13,577 nucleotides of DNA from Coemansia sp. RSA 1804 (Eukaryota > Kickxellomycota > Kickxellomycetes > Kickxellales > Kickxellaceae). Below are positions 1 through 7,288 of this stretch, one piece after another. The translations under genes and the position numbers were made by a program. The notes under the pieces were generated by a model that saw nothing but the letters and a program-made list of their open reading frames with translations, was not told the DNA's origin and searched no databases. The stretch is from contig JANBTH010000623.1 in the NCBI GenBank assembly GCA_027578815.1, forward strand, positions 1 to 13,577. The letters are read 5' to 3'. Every line of letters starts with the position of its first letter. Position 1 is the first letter of the stretch.

Positions 1-365
1 TACGGGTAATCGTTCTTCATGGGGCCTGGGATCTTGCTGCTTCCGCCGCCGTTGTTGCTGCCGCCGCCGCCGCTGCTTGAGCCGCACTTCTTGGCGACAT
101 AGCCGTTGGACCCGGTGTACAGATAGTAGTCGGCCACATAGCATCCGTGCGTGGTCTTGTCCCACAGCGTGTTGCCCTTGATGTTGGTGCCGGATGTCTG
201 GCAGCTCAGACTGATGTTGTCCTTGGACGTGTATGTGCGGACAACCTTGCCGCCGGTGCTTGGCGAGGAGCGGCAGTTGACCACCGATGCCTTCTGGATC
301 TTGTAGCCCTCGGTGAACGAGGCAAGCCCGACAACGCAGAGCGCGAGGAGTGCGGAGAGCTTCAT
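1..365 (-). CDS. Secreted SH3-domain protein, C-terminal part missing (window edge)
   Basis: The minus strand reads open from an ATG at 365-363 to the window edge, giving 121 complete codons. Residues 1-20 form a signal peptide (basic start MKL, then a hydrophobic run). Residues 21-96 form a bacterial-type SH3-like domain with cysteines at 31, 55, 75 and 94 and the motifs VVNCRS, SCQT and GCYVADYY. A Gly/Ser/Asn linker follows (97-110), then KIPGPMKNDYP, where the window ends. The SH3 part is about 64% identical by hand count to the lysozyme gene at 1748-2572, and the four cysteines correspond. The sequence after the linker does not match the GH24 domain of that neighbour, so the catalytic part is probably different. 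A CHAP-type (NlpC/P60-like) amidase is one candidate, suggested only by the NDYP run, and is not established. The protein is probably secreted and binds cell wall through SH3. Codons are strongly G/C-ending. Confidence 0.85.
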   Translation of the reverse strand, partial: MKLSALLALCVVGLASFTEGYKIQKASVVNCRSSPSTGGKVVRTYTSKDNISLSCQTSGTNIKGNTLWDKTTHGCYVADYYLYTGSNGYVAKKCGSSSGGGGSNNGGGSSKIPGPMKNDYP

Positions 366-547
366 TATTTCGATAGCTGGTTGGAGAGGATTCGGATTGA
401 GGTTGGATACGGGATTGGCAGGAGGAAAGGGAGATGTTTTGCTGCTTGCGCGGGTATCTGCCGAGGAAGGGAAGAGGGGTGGGAGGGTTTGTGTGAATGG
501 CAGAGACAGATTGACAGATGAAGGATTTAGCGTCAGACACATTGCCA

Positions 548-555
548 TTTATATA
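548..555 (-). promoter_or_regulatory. TATA box of the left SH3 gene
   Basis: The minus strand reads TATATAAA here, about 185 bases upstream of the ATG at 365. The divergent partner has a nearly identical TATA sequence at a similar distance (about 210 bases), which supports both. Confidence 0.6.
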
Positions 556-677
556 GATAGGTTCTTTAGACAGCATCGCCCATTCATCCATGCAGCCACA
601 TCACCTGTTCCTGTTTATTCTTGCTCTGTGGTCTGGTGCGGTCTCTGCTCAGCAGTGCAGTCAGACAAATGAACTGC

Positions 678-690
678 CAAGGGTTGTCAA
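678..690 (+). promoter_or_regulatory. 13-bp repeated promoter motif, copy 1
   Basis: CAAGGGTTGTCAA, identical to the copy at 1455-1467. GTATACT lies close to it (701-707), as it does beside the second copy. It is about 120 bases upstream of the left gene's TATA box. A shared transcription-factor site is likely, but the factor is unknown. Confidence 0.45.
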
Positions 691-825
691 GCGGACTCTT
701 GTATACTGACTGTCCCATTCAGCACACGCAATAAAGCGACTGCTCTGACAACCTCTTTTGTTTACTGCTGTTGGAGACCTGTCTTATCCACAAGCCTACA
801 CATCTACGCAGCAGCTGGAAACCCC

Positions 826-835
826 CAGGGTTGTC
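826..835 (+). promoter_or_regulatory. Partial copy of the repeated promoter motif
   Basis: CAGGGTTGTC matches the core AGGGTTGTC of the 13-bp motif found at 678 and 1455, in the same orientation. The flanks differ, so this may be a weak site or chance. Confidence 0.3.
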
Positions 836-1454
836 TTCTTCTTCAATGTGCGAGTGCATGGGTGTTCTTCTTTTGTGAGTTACCAGATAAAAGCGGTCTC
901 TTTTGGCTTCCTTTACTTCCAGTGTCTTTTTGCCATGCGCAGAAGCAGAGAAAAAGAATAGAATTTTTCTTTTCGCAGATGGCAATCTTGTTGCTACATG
1001 CGTCTGTCTGCATACGTAGCAAGCATCCAAAAGTTTCTATTTTTAGCATGCCCGCGAATTTACCTGGAATTTGCATGGGCTTTTTTATTACTGATCAGTG
1101 CAGCAATACTTGGACGCTTTTTACACGCGCCTTCATGCTATTTCCTAAAAATAGAACCATTTTTCTGGAACTATAATTAAAAAGATGTCTGGCTGCTCTA
1201 TTTTTGGCAGACGGCGTCATGTAGACAACTCTAGCTTTCCTAACGCTACGCGTTCTGGTATCAATAGACCGTCTCTAAATATAGCATGCCAGTATCTACA
1301 GTGCGGTTCCAACATTAACCTAATATGATAACCCACATATACACACGTGCATCTCAACAAGATTGGAAAAAGAGACAACCAAAACATTGCGTTTTGGAAA
1401 CAAAGAAAGAGTAAACAACGCCATTTTACTTTTATCTTTTGCGGGGTGTATACT

Positions 1455-1467
1455 CAAGGGTTGTCAA
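1455..1467 (+). promoter_or_regulatory. 13-bp repeated promoter motif, copy 2
   Basis: CAAGGGTTGTCAA, exact match to 678-690, lying 67 bases upstream of the lysozyme gene's TATA box and preceded directly by GTATACT (1448-1454). This is a normal position for an upstream activating site. Confidence 0.5.
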
Positions 1468-1533
1468 AGCACACTGCCCATTTGCAAGTGCACAGCCTCG
1501 CTAGATTGAACATGCCATTGCTGAGCATACTTG

Positions 1534-1542
1534 TATATAAAG
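1534..1542 (+). promoter_or_regulatory. TATA box of the GH24 lysozyme gene
   Basis: TATATAAAG, about 210 bases upstream of the ATG at 1748. Transcription would be expected to start around 1560-1570, giving a 5' leader of about 180 bases that includes the CAA and CTC repeats. It also means the in-frame ATG at 1553 is probably outside the transcript or at its very edge. Confidence 0.65.
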
Positions 1543-1598
1543 GGAGCCGATTGTGCTGGCATGTTTGTTCCATTCAGAAATCCACATCCCGCTCACAG

Positions 1599-1628
1599 CA
1601 ACAACAACAACAACAACAACAACAACAA
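1599..1628 (+). repeat. (CAA)10 microsatellite in the lysozyme 5' leader
   Basis: Ten uninterrupted CAA units lie between the TATA box and the ATG, so they should be in the 5' untranslated leader. CAA repeats are unstructured and in other systems help translation; a similar role here is inference. The tract may vary in length between strains. Confidence 0.9.
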
Positions 1629-1647
1629 AACAACCACATCATCAACG

Positions 1648-1665
1648 CTCCTCCTCCTCCTCCTC
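1648..1665 (+). repeat. (CTC)6 microsatellite in the lysozyme 5' leader
   Basis: Six CTC units, 20 bases after the CAA tract and 82 bases before the ATG. CT-rich leaders are usual just upstream of well expressed fungal genes. Confidence 0.85.
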
Positions 1666-1747
1666 AAATCCTCCTTTACTCCCGACCGTTTCCTCTCTAC
1701 CGCAACACCAAGGACAGCAGCCTCATCCATACACCGTCTCGAGCAAA

Positions 1748-2572
1748 ATGAAGATCGCCGCTATCACTGCAGCCGCCGTTCTTGTCATCGGCTCCTTTAT
1801 CCCATCCGCCAGCGGATACAGCATCAAGGGCGACGTTGTCAACTGCCGCTCCGGCCCTGGCACCAGCTACGGCGTCAAGAAGACATACAAGAAGGGCCAG
1901 AACGTCTCCATCTCCTGCCAGACAACCGGCACCAGCGTCAGCGGCAACAATATCTGGGACAAGACTGGCGACGGCTGCTATGTGGCCGACTACTACGTCT
2001 ACACCGGCACCAACGGATATGTGGCCAAGAAGTGCGGCTCAACCAGCGGCGGCGGCGGAGGCAGCAGCAGCGGCAGCTACTGCAAGAAGATCAACAGCGC
2101 TGGCGTGAATCTGATTGCAAAGTCAGAGGGCTTTGTTTCCCGCCCCAAGCCAGACCCCATCGGCCTCCCAACCGTCGGCTACGGCCACCTGTGCCAGAAG
2201 AAGAACTGCGCCGAAGTCAAGTACAAGTTCCCGCTGACCACAACCACCGGCAAGCAGCTGCTCAGCGACGACCTGCCAAAGTACACAAAGTGCCTGGCCG
2301 GCTACCTCAACAGCAAGCCAAAGCTCAACGACAACCAGTGGGCGGCGCTTACCTCCTGGGTGTTTAACGTTGGCTGCGGCAACGCAAAGACCTCGACTCT
2401 TGTCAAGCGCCTCAACAAGGGCGACAACCCAAACACCGTTGCCGCACAGGAGCTGCCCAAGTGGAGAATGGCTGGCGGCAGGGTTCTTCAGGGCCTTGTT
2501 ACGCGTCGTGCCGCAGAGGTCAAGCTTTTCAAGACCGCCTCCTCCAAGCAGGCATACCCAAAGTGCTCTTGA
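1748..2572 (+). CDS. Secreted SH3-GH24 lysozyme (T4-type muramidase)
   Basis: This 274-residue protein should hydrolyse the glycan strands of bacterial peptidoglycan outside the cell. Residues 1-23 are a signal peptide. Residues 24-98 are a bacterial-type SH3-like domain with cysteines at 33, 57, 77 and 96, probably wall-binding. Residues 99-110 are a Gly/Ser linker, and 111-262 are the GH24 domain. The catalytic pattern of the family is intact: Glu127 in KSEGF, Asp136, and Thr142 in LPTVGYGH. The later WVFNVGCG and VTRRAAE stretches are also typical. The ATG at 1748 is preferred over the in-frame one at 1553 because the signal peptide begins here and the TATA box is at 1534. Nearly all lysines use AAG and most third positions are G or C, suggesting strong expression. 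A divergent paralogue of the SH3 part begins at 365. Fungal proteins of this kind are thought to derive from bacteria by transfer; that is inference here. Confidence 0.93.
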   Translation: MKIAAITAAAVLVIGSFIPSASGYSIKGDVVNCRSGPGTSYGVKKTYKKGQNVSISCQTTGTSVSGNNIWDKTGDGCYVADYYVYTGTNGYVAKKCGSTSGGGGGSSSGSYCKKINSAGVNLIAKSEGFVSRPKPDPIGLPTVGYGHLCQKKNCAEVKYKFPLTTTTGKQLLSDDLPKYTKCLAGYLNSKPKLNDNQWAALTSWVFNVGCGNAKTSTLVKRLNKGDNPNTVAAQELPKWRMAGGRVLQGLVTRRAAEVKLFKTASSKQAYPKCS

Positions 2573-2685
2573 GCAATATTGTCCTCTCATGCTCTCTCGT
2601 TTTTCTTCTTTTTGTATAAATCTCAATAACCTGGTTTATCTGCAAGTGCAGCAAGTGTTTTTTACATATAAAATGTTCCATAGCT

Positions 2686-2691
2686 ATTAAA
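2686..2691 (+). terminator. Possible poly(A) signal of the lysozyme gene
   Basis: ATTAAA about 115 bases after the stop codon, in an AT-rich stretch that also contains TATAAA-like sequences near 2615 and 2668. Which one is used cannot be decided from sequence. Confidence 0.35.
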
Positions 2692-2986
2692 GCAGTGACC
2701 AGATTCAGAGGCATTTCTGTAATGTACACGTTTTATCAAGGCGGTTATTGTATACTTGTTTGGATATATGTGCGCTGGTGTTTAGCAGAAAATAGTTTAT
2801 GCGTAAAGAGATTCGCAGCATCTCTACACTGTTTTCTTTGGGTTTACTGGCGCAAAAGTGCTTTGTATCCCTCCGACTAGACTACGCAACGGTTTACATC
2901 TTTTCCGAACTGGCGGCCATGTAAGTAGATAATATAACTACCACCACCAGCCTTTGCATTGGCGATATATAATAAATAGACAACAG

Positions 2987-2992
2987 TTTAAT
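2987..2992 (-). terminator. Possible poly(A) signal of the 3121-3903 gene
   Basis: The minus strand reads ATTAAA about 130 bases after the stop codon at 3121. No perfect AATAAA on the minus strand was found closer. Confidence 0.3.
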
Positions 2993-3120
2993 GACTTTTT
3001 GCTTTTTGCGTGGCTTCTTTTAGTAGCTGTTTTAACAATGGGTGCTGTTTGTGTAAAACCTGCAATATGCATATAGCGAAATAGAAGAAAGAGACACTAA
3101 CAATAGCACTCGCAATCAAA

Positions 3121-3903
3121 CTACACATTGTGTTGCTGTAGATACTCCACTCTGACACGCTGGTCCCTGTATTTCTTGTGCCAGTGGGATCTGGGCTTAT
3201 CCAAACTACAAAACATTTTCTGGTCAACAGAGTTGATAAGCATTCCTAGAGCAATGTCCTCGTGCGAGTGGAGATTGGCGGCATAAGGCAGCTTTTGGCA
3301 TATATCGTCAAACACCGCCCGCTTGAATATGTAGATCTGGCCAACTGGCCAGTAGAAGGGGTAGTTGACGGCTATTCCTCCACCCACCTGGCAGTCTGTG
3401 GAGCCCATTGTGCGGATAATCCTCTCCAGCTCTGTTTCAGACATGATCAGGTCGTCGTCTATTTTGACGTAAAAGTCGGTTCTCTTCATGGAATTGCACA
3501 TCACCTTGAGCGAATCCACCAGCTTTGAGGACAGCGTTCCCCACCTGTACGACTTTTCCAGATGGACGTCGCATCCCTCGACCTTGGTATCGTTGTCACA
3601 GAACTTTATGGCTCGCTTCTGAAGCGTAAACAGATCGAACAGAGGGCTGCTGAAGTCGCCACGGAGCATGAACACGGTTGTTGTAACCTTCTTAGGAGCC
3701 GGCCTGACAGGAGCTAGTGCGCTGAGCTCCTCTGCGTATGGTAGCGGCGGCACCTGTGTCATGGCCTTTGGATCATCCGACCGGTATATTGGGTTGCTTG
3801 GAAGCCGTGTGTCTGCAGAATACAGCTTGTGGTGAATGGCTTTCAGCGTGACAACACTCACTAGCACAAATAATAGCAGCAGCAGCTTTGGCTTTGAGGA
3901 CAT
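3121..3903 (-). CDS. Short type II membrane glycosyltransferase-like protein (GT31-like), copy 1
   Basis: This gene encodes 260 residues. A short cytoplasmic tail (MSSKPK) is followed by one membrane segment (about 7-20) and a luminal part, the layout of Golgi glycosyltransferases. The features recall GT31 (beta-1,3-galactosyltransferase) enzymes: the metal-binding DDD at 149-151 in VKIDDDLIMS, then YWPVGQIYIF (184-193), then HED at 214-216 where GT31 has its EDV motif. The luminal part has exactly six cysteines (102, 111, 136, 171, 202, 232), which could form three disulfides, and one N-glycosylation site at Asn104. It is shorter than typical GT31 enzymes, and the usual N-terminal motifs of that family are not clear. 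The ATG at 3903 is chosen because the hydrophobic anchor follows at once; the frame opens further upstream but without an ATG. Its paralogue lies at 5571-6401. Donor and acceptor sugars are unknown. Confidence 0.8.
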   Translation of the reverse strand: MSSKPKLLLLLFVLVSVVTLKAIHHKLYSADTRLPSNPIYRSDDPKAMTQVPPLPYAEELSALAPVRPAPKKVTTTVFMLRGDFSSPLFDLFTLQKRAIKFCDNDTKVEGCDVHLEKSYRWGTLSSKLVDSLKVMCNSMKRTDFYVKIDDDLIMSETELERIIRTMGSTDCQVGGGIAVNYPFYWPVGQIYIFKRAVFDDICQKLPYAANLHSHEDIALGMLINSVDQKMFCSLDKPRSHWHKKYRDQRVRVEYLQQHNV

Positions 3904-4009
3904 GGTTGCGAGACTGAGTGTAGTTAAAGTGTACAACGGAATAAAAGAGAATAGTAAGCCCCAATCGGCGTGTGCTATAATTGGTAATGTGGTTTGGCGG
4001 CCTGTTTTG

Positions 4010-4017
4010 CTTTATAG
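4010..4017 (-). promoter_or_regulatory. TATA box of GT31-like copy 1
   Basis: The minus strand reads CTATAAAG about 107 bases upstream of the ATG at 3903. A CT-rich stretch on the coding strand lies further upstream (4085-4128). Confidence 0.5.
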
Positions 4018-5389
4018 CGTGTATATGGCAGAAGAAACAAATAACAGCTAACAACTAACAAATAAATAAAAGTAAACGTATAAGAATTGGAAGCGAAGGA
4101 AGAAAGATAGAAGGAGTTGAAAGGAAATGGCTAATAATAAATGTCTATGCTTTTGTGTCTTGTAACTTTGTTTTTATAGAAAGAAAAGGGATTCAATGCT
4201 TTTATTGGGTGGTTAGAGATATAAAGAAAGTGTGGTTCCTTTGGAAATATAAAGGATTCTTGCTATATTACGCGCTCGGCAGACGCTCAATGTCCTTGAA
4301 ATAATAATTTGTAACAACGACCACGATCATCTAAATGGAACCTTTTTGCTGCTAAGAAAAGAACAAACAAGCGGCCAGAAAAGGAACGACGGATGGACGA
4401 GAAATATCAGTTGCCCACTCAACGCTGAGTTGCAAGTGCTGTTCTTATTGCTGGAGGCAGACAATTTCAACAATGTCGTTTATTTTAAACCCCTGGCTGG
4501 CATGCATTTTGTGCGTGTGTGATGCAGAAGAGAACAGAGCCGGCTGATTTTCACAGTGTAACCAAGGGGGTTTTCATCGATTGGGCAGCAGCACTCTCAA
4601 ATAATGGCCCGAAGACAAGCTATTTCAGGCGTTGGGGGGAAGAGAAAGAAATCAAGAGCAATCGCCAAGGCCCTGAAAAGAGCTGGAATGCGCAATGAAG
4701 CAGTCCAACTGTGTGTGCTTGCTTGCTTGTTAAAGACAACGTGTCGTATCTTCTTTGCACAGAAAAGCAGACCGCTTGCTCTTGGCGCTGTTTATCGCAG
4801 CACACGCAATATGGACACAGAAATACCCATGCGATCTTCAGTGGTTGCAGGTGTTTGCGTAATGTTGAGGAGTATGCTTGGAAATACCAAGTGCAAAAAA
4901 CGAGGGAATTTTGGCACCACGCTTCAGCAGAGACAGAAAAGACCTCAGAGACTGAGCCATATCGCCCTTGCAGAAACTGACCGCGTGTAGTCTGCACTCT
5001 TTCAGCCACAACAATCCTTTTCTGGTAATTATTTACTTGCTAGGACAGAAATACCGGTCCAAGACAAACAACCCACGGTCTCTCTGGAAATAGGGAGTGT
5101 TCTTGTGTTTTGGAATGGATAAAACATGCTTGGAGCCTGTTCCAAACCAACAATCGTCTGCACCAGCAGGTTTACGTACACAAGCGCCAAAGACGACAGA
5201 CCTGTGTATGGCGTGTCTTTACTGTGCATTGATTAGCAACAGCCAGTGTTCCAACCAGCGTCTGTTCTGCGTGTTGTTATCTTTAAAAACAATTCGGCTC
5301 TTTTTCTATTCAAAGGGAAATAAACAGCATTTGAGATAGGTGCTTGCTGTAATTGCTCGGTGCTGGAAAGCAAGTTTTTAGTCTGTCTA

Positions 5390-5411
5390 TTTATTAACAC
5401 ACCTGTTTATT
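5390..5411 (-). terminator. Poly(A) signals of GT31-like copy 2
   Basis: Two AATAAA sequences on the minus strand (5395-5390 and 5411-5406), about 160-180 bases after the stop codon at 5571. Confidence 0.45.
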
Positions 5412-5570
5412 CTAACGGAGCTAGTGCAGAACACGGCGCATCTTTCTCTATCTGAAAGTTTTTCTAGAAATGCCCGGCTGTCAATGCCAGCAGCAAATAC
5501 AATACAGAAAGCGGGCAGTTTAATGTACAGAACAGCTCCATATCCAAGAGACCCGCCAAAGACTCTGCTG

Positions 5571-6401
5571 CTACTTGTAGTTTATCTCCACTCTTCTGTC
5601 GCTATAGTGCTTGTGCCAGTGGTTTCTAGGCCATCCATTGCTGCAAAACATGCCCGGGTCAGTGGAGTTTAGCAAAAGCCCAAATGTAATGTCTTCGTTG
5701 GGATACACATCGGTTATGTAGGGCATGTTTTTGCATGCTGTCTCAAGGATGTTTCGCGTGAATATGTACATTTGCCCTTCTGGCCAGTAGAACGCATAGT
5801 CCAGCGCTATTGAGCCAGTCACCTGGCAGTCTGTGGTTGCCATCTTTCTGATTATCTTGTCCAGCATCGACTCCGACATTATCAGGTCATCGTCAATCTT
5901 GACATAGTAGTCGGTCTTGTGTGGTGCTCGGCACATTATGTCAAGCGAATCAAGCATCTTTAGCGACAGCTCATCGTATGTGTAGCTTCGAGGCAAGCGT
6001 ATGTCGCATCCCTCAGCTGTAGTGTCAACATCGCAGTACTTTGTGGCTCGCTTGTGAAGGGTAAACAAATCGTAGAGTGGGCTGCTGATGTCGCTGTATA
6101 ACATGTACACGGTTGTCGTAATATCGTCTCTTGGAATATATGTTGGTTCTAGCCTGCTTAGTCCCTTGACTTTGGACAATACGTGCATTCCATTGATTTT
6201 CTCTTTTAGGGTTATGTTTGTTCTGCTGCTTGGATACACATGGTCGGCTGTCTCTTTGAGCAGGGCGTCTGTGTCTGTGAGCTGTAGCGTGCTGCTGTGT
6301 AGAGGCCGGTACAGTGCGTACAAGAACACAATCGATGTCAAACACACCAGCACGCAGCATAGCGTCACTATTCTAAGCGGAGACAAGACAAACGATACCA
6401 T
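5571..6401 (-). CDS. Short type II membrane glycosyltransferase-like protein (GT31-like), copy 2
   Basis: This gene encodes 276 residues: one N-terminal membrane anchor (about 11-30), a stem, and a luminal domain. Residues 94-275 align without any gap to residues 73-254 of the neighbouring copy, with about 57% identity by hand count. The likely functional parts are kept: DDD at 170-172, YWPEGQMYIF (205-214), NED at 235-237, and the C-terminal HWHK. The six luminal cysteines correspond exactly (123, 132, 157, 192, 223, 253); three more cysteines are in the anchor. The stem is longer than in copy 1 by about 21 residues. Possible N-glycosylation sites are Asn62 and Asn245. The ATG at 6401 has a strong context (gccATGG). 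The frame stays open 45 codons upstream, but without an ATG. The pair arose by tandem duplication. A Golgi sugar transferase is the best guess, by inference. Confidence 0.8.
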   Translation of the reverse strand: MVSFVLSPLRIVTLCCVLVCLTSIVFLYALYRPLHSSTLQLTDTDALLKETADHVYPSSRTNITLKEKINGMHVLSKVKGLSRLEPTYIPRDDITTTVYMLYSDISSPLYDLFTLHKRATKYCDVDTTAEGCDIRLPRSYTYDELSLKMLDSLDIMCRAPHKTDYYVKIDDDLIMSESMLDKIIRKMATTDCQVTGSIALDYAFYWPEGQMYIFTRNILETACKNMPYITDVYPNEDITFGLLLNSTDPGMFCSNGWPRNHWHKHYSDRRVEINYK

Positions 6402-7128
6402 GGCTATTACGACTACTAGTGTGTGACTAAGGGAAGGAGGTTTATGAGGAGGATAATACAGCGAAAGGCATAGGAATACTAGGAGAAAACAAGGTAAAGC
6501 AAAGAAAGATACTAAATTATTTAAAGGCAATATCAATAAGAAAGAAAGAAGCCAGTATTCAAGCTTAAAGGGTGAAATACACAGTTAGAACATAGAAAGA
6601 GCACACAGAGCAGTCTTTGCTGTCTGAAATCAAAAAGCAAAATAAGGTGGAAATGGAAAACAAGACAAGCGAAAATACGAGTTGCAACTGAAAAATTCTT
6701 GGTTATAAAAGCACAATTGTCCAAATTCAAGAATTGCTGATATGCAGGTGAAAATCGCTGTGCAACAGATTTTTATGACAAATGACATGAAAAACATTAT
6801 GTAAAAAGCAGGACGTTTATTTTTGGAATTTTGACAAAGGAATAAACAGAGCAACGGCTGCTTTTTCTAGTGAAATGGCAATCTTCCGGCAGGTCTTTGG
6901 AACTGTCGTGTAACTATTGCGCTACATTTTATTTTCAACAAAAAGGATGTAACCTGCCTGGCATTTCCGCTGTTGTTGTCAGCATTAATACAGCGGTTAG
7001 TGCCAGCTAGAATGCTTTCTGATGTAAAACAATAAAGCAAAGACATCTGTAACGCAGCATGCTTTGTAAGGGATAGAGTGAGGTTTATCATTGATTCTAG
7101 CCTTCCAGCAGGCGATTTGGGCCTAAAA
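6402..7128. other. Promoter region of GT31-like copy 2 and tRNA-Glu flank, no gene seen
   Basis: The part next to the gene (6425-6510) is strongly CT-rich on the coding strand, as is common in fungal promoters. The rest is AT-rich with no recognisable gene. Frames that cross into the tRNA genes are shadows. Confidence 0.5.
6517..6525 (-). promoter_or_regulatory. TATA-like box of GT31-like copy 2
   Basis: The minus strand reads TTTAAATAA about 116 bases upstream of the ATG at 6401, close to the spacing seen for copy 1. It is not a perfect TATA consensus. Confidence 0.35.
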
Positions 7129-7200
7129 TCCGCAATGGTCCAGTGGCTAGGATTCGACGCTCTCACCGTCGCGGCCGGGGTTCGATTCCCCGTTGCGGAA
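7129..7200 (+). tRNA. tRNA-Glu (CTC)
   Basis: A complete cloverleaf is present. The acceptor arm is TCCGCAA (7129-7135) paired with TTGCGGA (7193-7199), with discriminator A7200. The D stem is GTCC/GGAT, the anticodon stem CGACG/CGTCG, and the anticodon CTC at 7162-7164. The T stem is CGGGG/CCCCG around TTCGATT, and the B box GGTTCGATTCC is intact. There is no intron. It would decode GAG. Confidence 0.97.
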
Positions 7201-7205
7201 AATTC

Positions 7206-7210
7206 TTTTT
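7206..7210 (+). terminator. RNA polymerase III terminator of tRNA-Glu
   Basis: TTTTT starting six bases after the mature 3' end of the tRNA. Confidence 0.8.
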
Positions 7211-7248
7211 GTCTTTTGCACACCCTAGCGTAGGAGCAAAAGAGCGTC

Positions 7249-7274
7249 TTCTACTTTTCCCGCAAAAAGTAGAA
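7249..7274. repeat. Perfect 10-bp inverted repeat between convergent tRNA genes
   Basis: TTCTACTTTT (7249-7258) pairs fully with AAAAGTAGAA (7265-7274) around the loop CCCGCA. It lies in the 88-base gap between the 3' ends of tRNA-Glu and tRNA-Tyr. The right arm overlaps the T-run that ends the tRNA-Tyr transcript. Confidence 0.8.
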
Positions 7275-7277
7275 AAA
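7273..7277 (-). terminator. RNA polymerase III terminator of tRNA-Tyr
   Basis: The minus strand has TTTTT 11 bases after the tRNA 3' end, with a second TTTTT at 7268-7264. Confidence 0.75.
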
Positions 7278-7288
7278 GCAATAGATAG

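Larger units (their letters stand above)
366..1747. other. Divergent intergenic and promoter region of the two SH3 genes
   Basis: No convincing gene is seen in these roughly 1.4 kb. Reading frames here are short, overlap each other and have no recognisable domain. The stretch contains one TATA box facing each way, an exact 13-bp repeat with a third partial copy, a CACGTG palindrome at 1344-1349, a nine-base direct repeat TAGCATGCC at 1044-1052 and 1282-1290, and the microsatellite leader of the lysozyme gene. It most likely carries control sites for both divergent genes. Confidence 0.6.
2573..3120. other. Convergent 3' flank region, no gene seen
   Basis: This stretch separates the plus-strand lysozyme gene from the minus-strand glycosyltransferase-like gene, which converge on it. 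It holds likely polyadenylation signals for both and no open frame with a recognisable product. Confidence 0.6.
3904..5570. other. Spacer between the two GT31-like paralogues, no gene supported
   Basis: About 1.7 kb. The right part of the first paralogue's promoter (TATA at 4010, CT-rich on the minus strand at 4085-4128) and the poly(A) region of the second are here. Frames of up to about 130 codons overlap one another on both strands around 4600-5010, but none shows a domain, bias or promoter. A small palindrome ACTCA-ACGC-TGAGT lies at 4417-4430. No tRNA or known RNA was recognised. Confidence 0.55.

Noticed and set aside
147..672. Two plus-strand frames over the left SH3 gene and its promoter
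   Set aside because: They are antisense or out of frame to the clearly coding minus-strand SH3 gene and have no recognisable content.
1553..1747. 65-residue N-terminal extension of the lysozyme
   Set aside because: It would translate the CAA and CTC repeats, lies right at the expected transcription start, and would place the signal peptide in the middle of the protein.
2123..2626. Minus-strand frame of 167 codons over the lysozyme gene
   Set aside because: Shadow of the GC-rich lysozyme coding strand.
4604..5009. Frames of about 128-129 codons on both strands at the same place
   Set aside because: They overlap each other, show no domain, signal peptide or codon bias, and have no promoter of note; likely chance.
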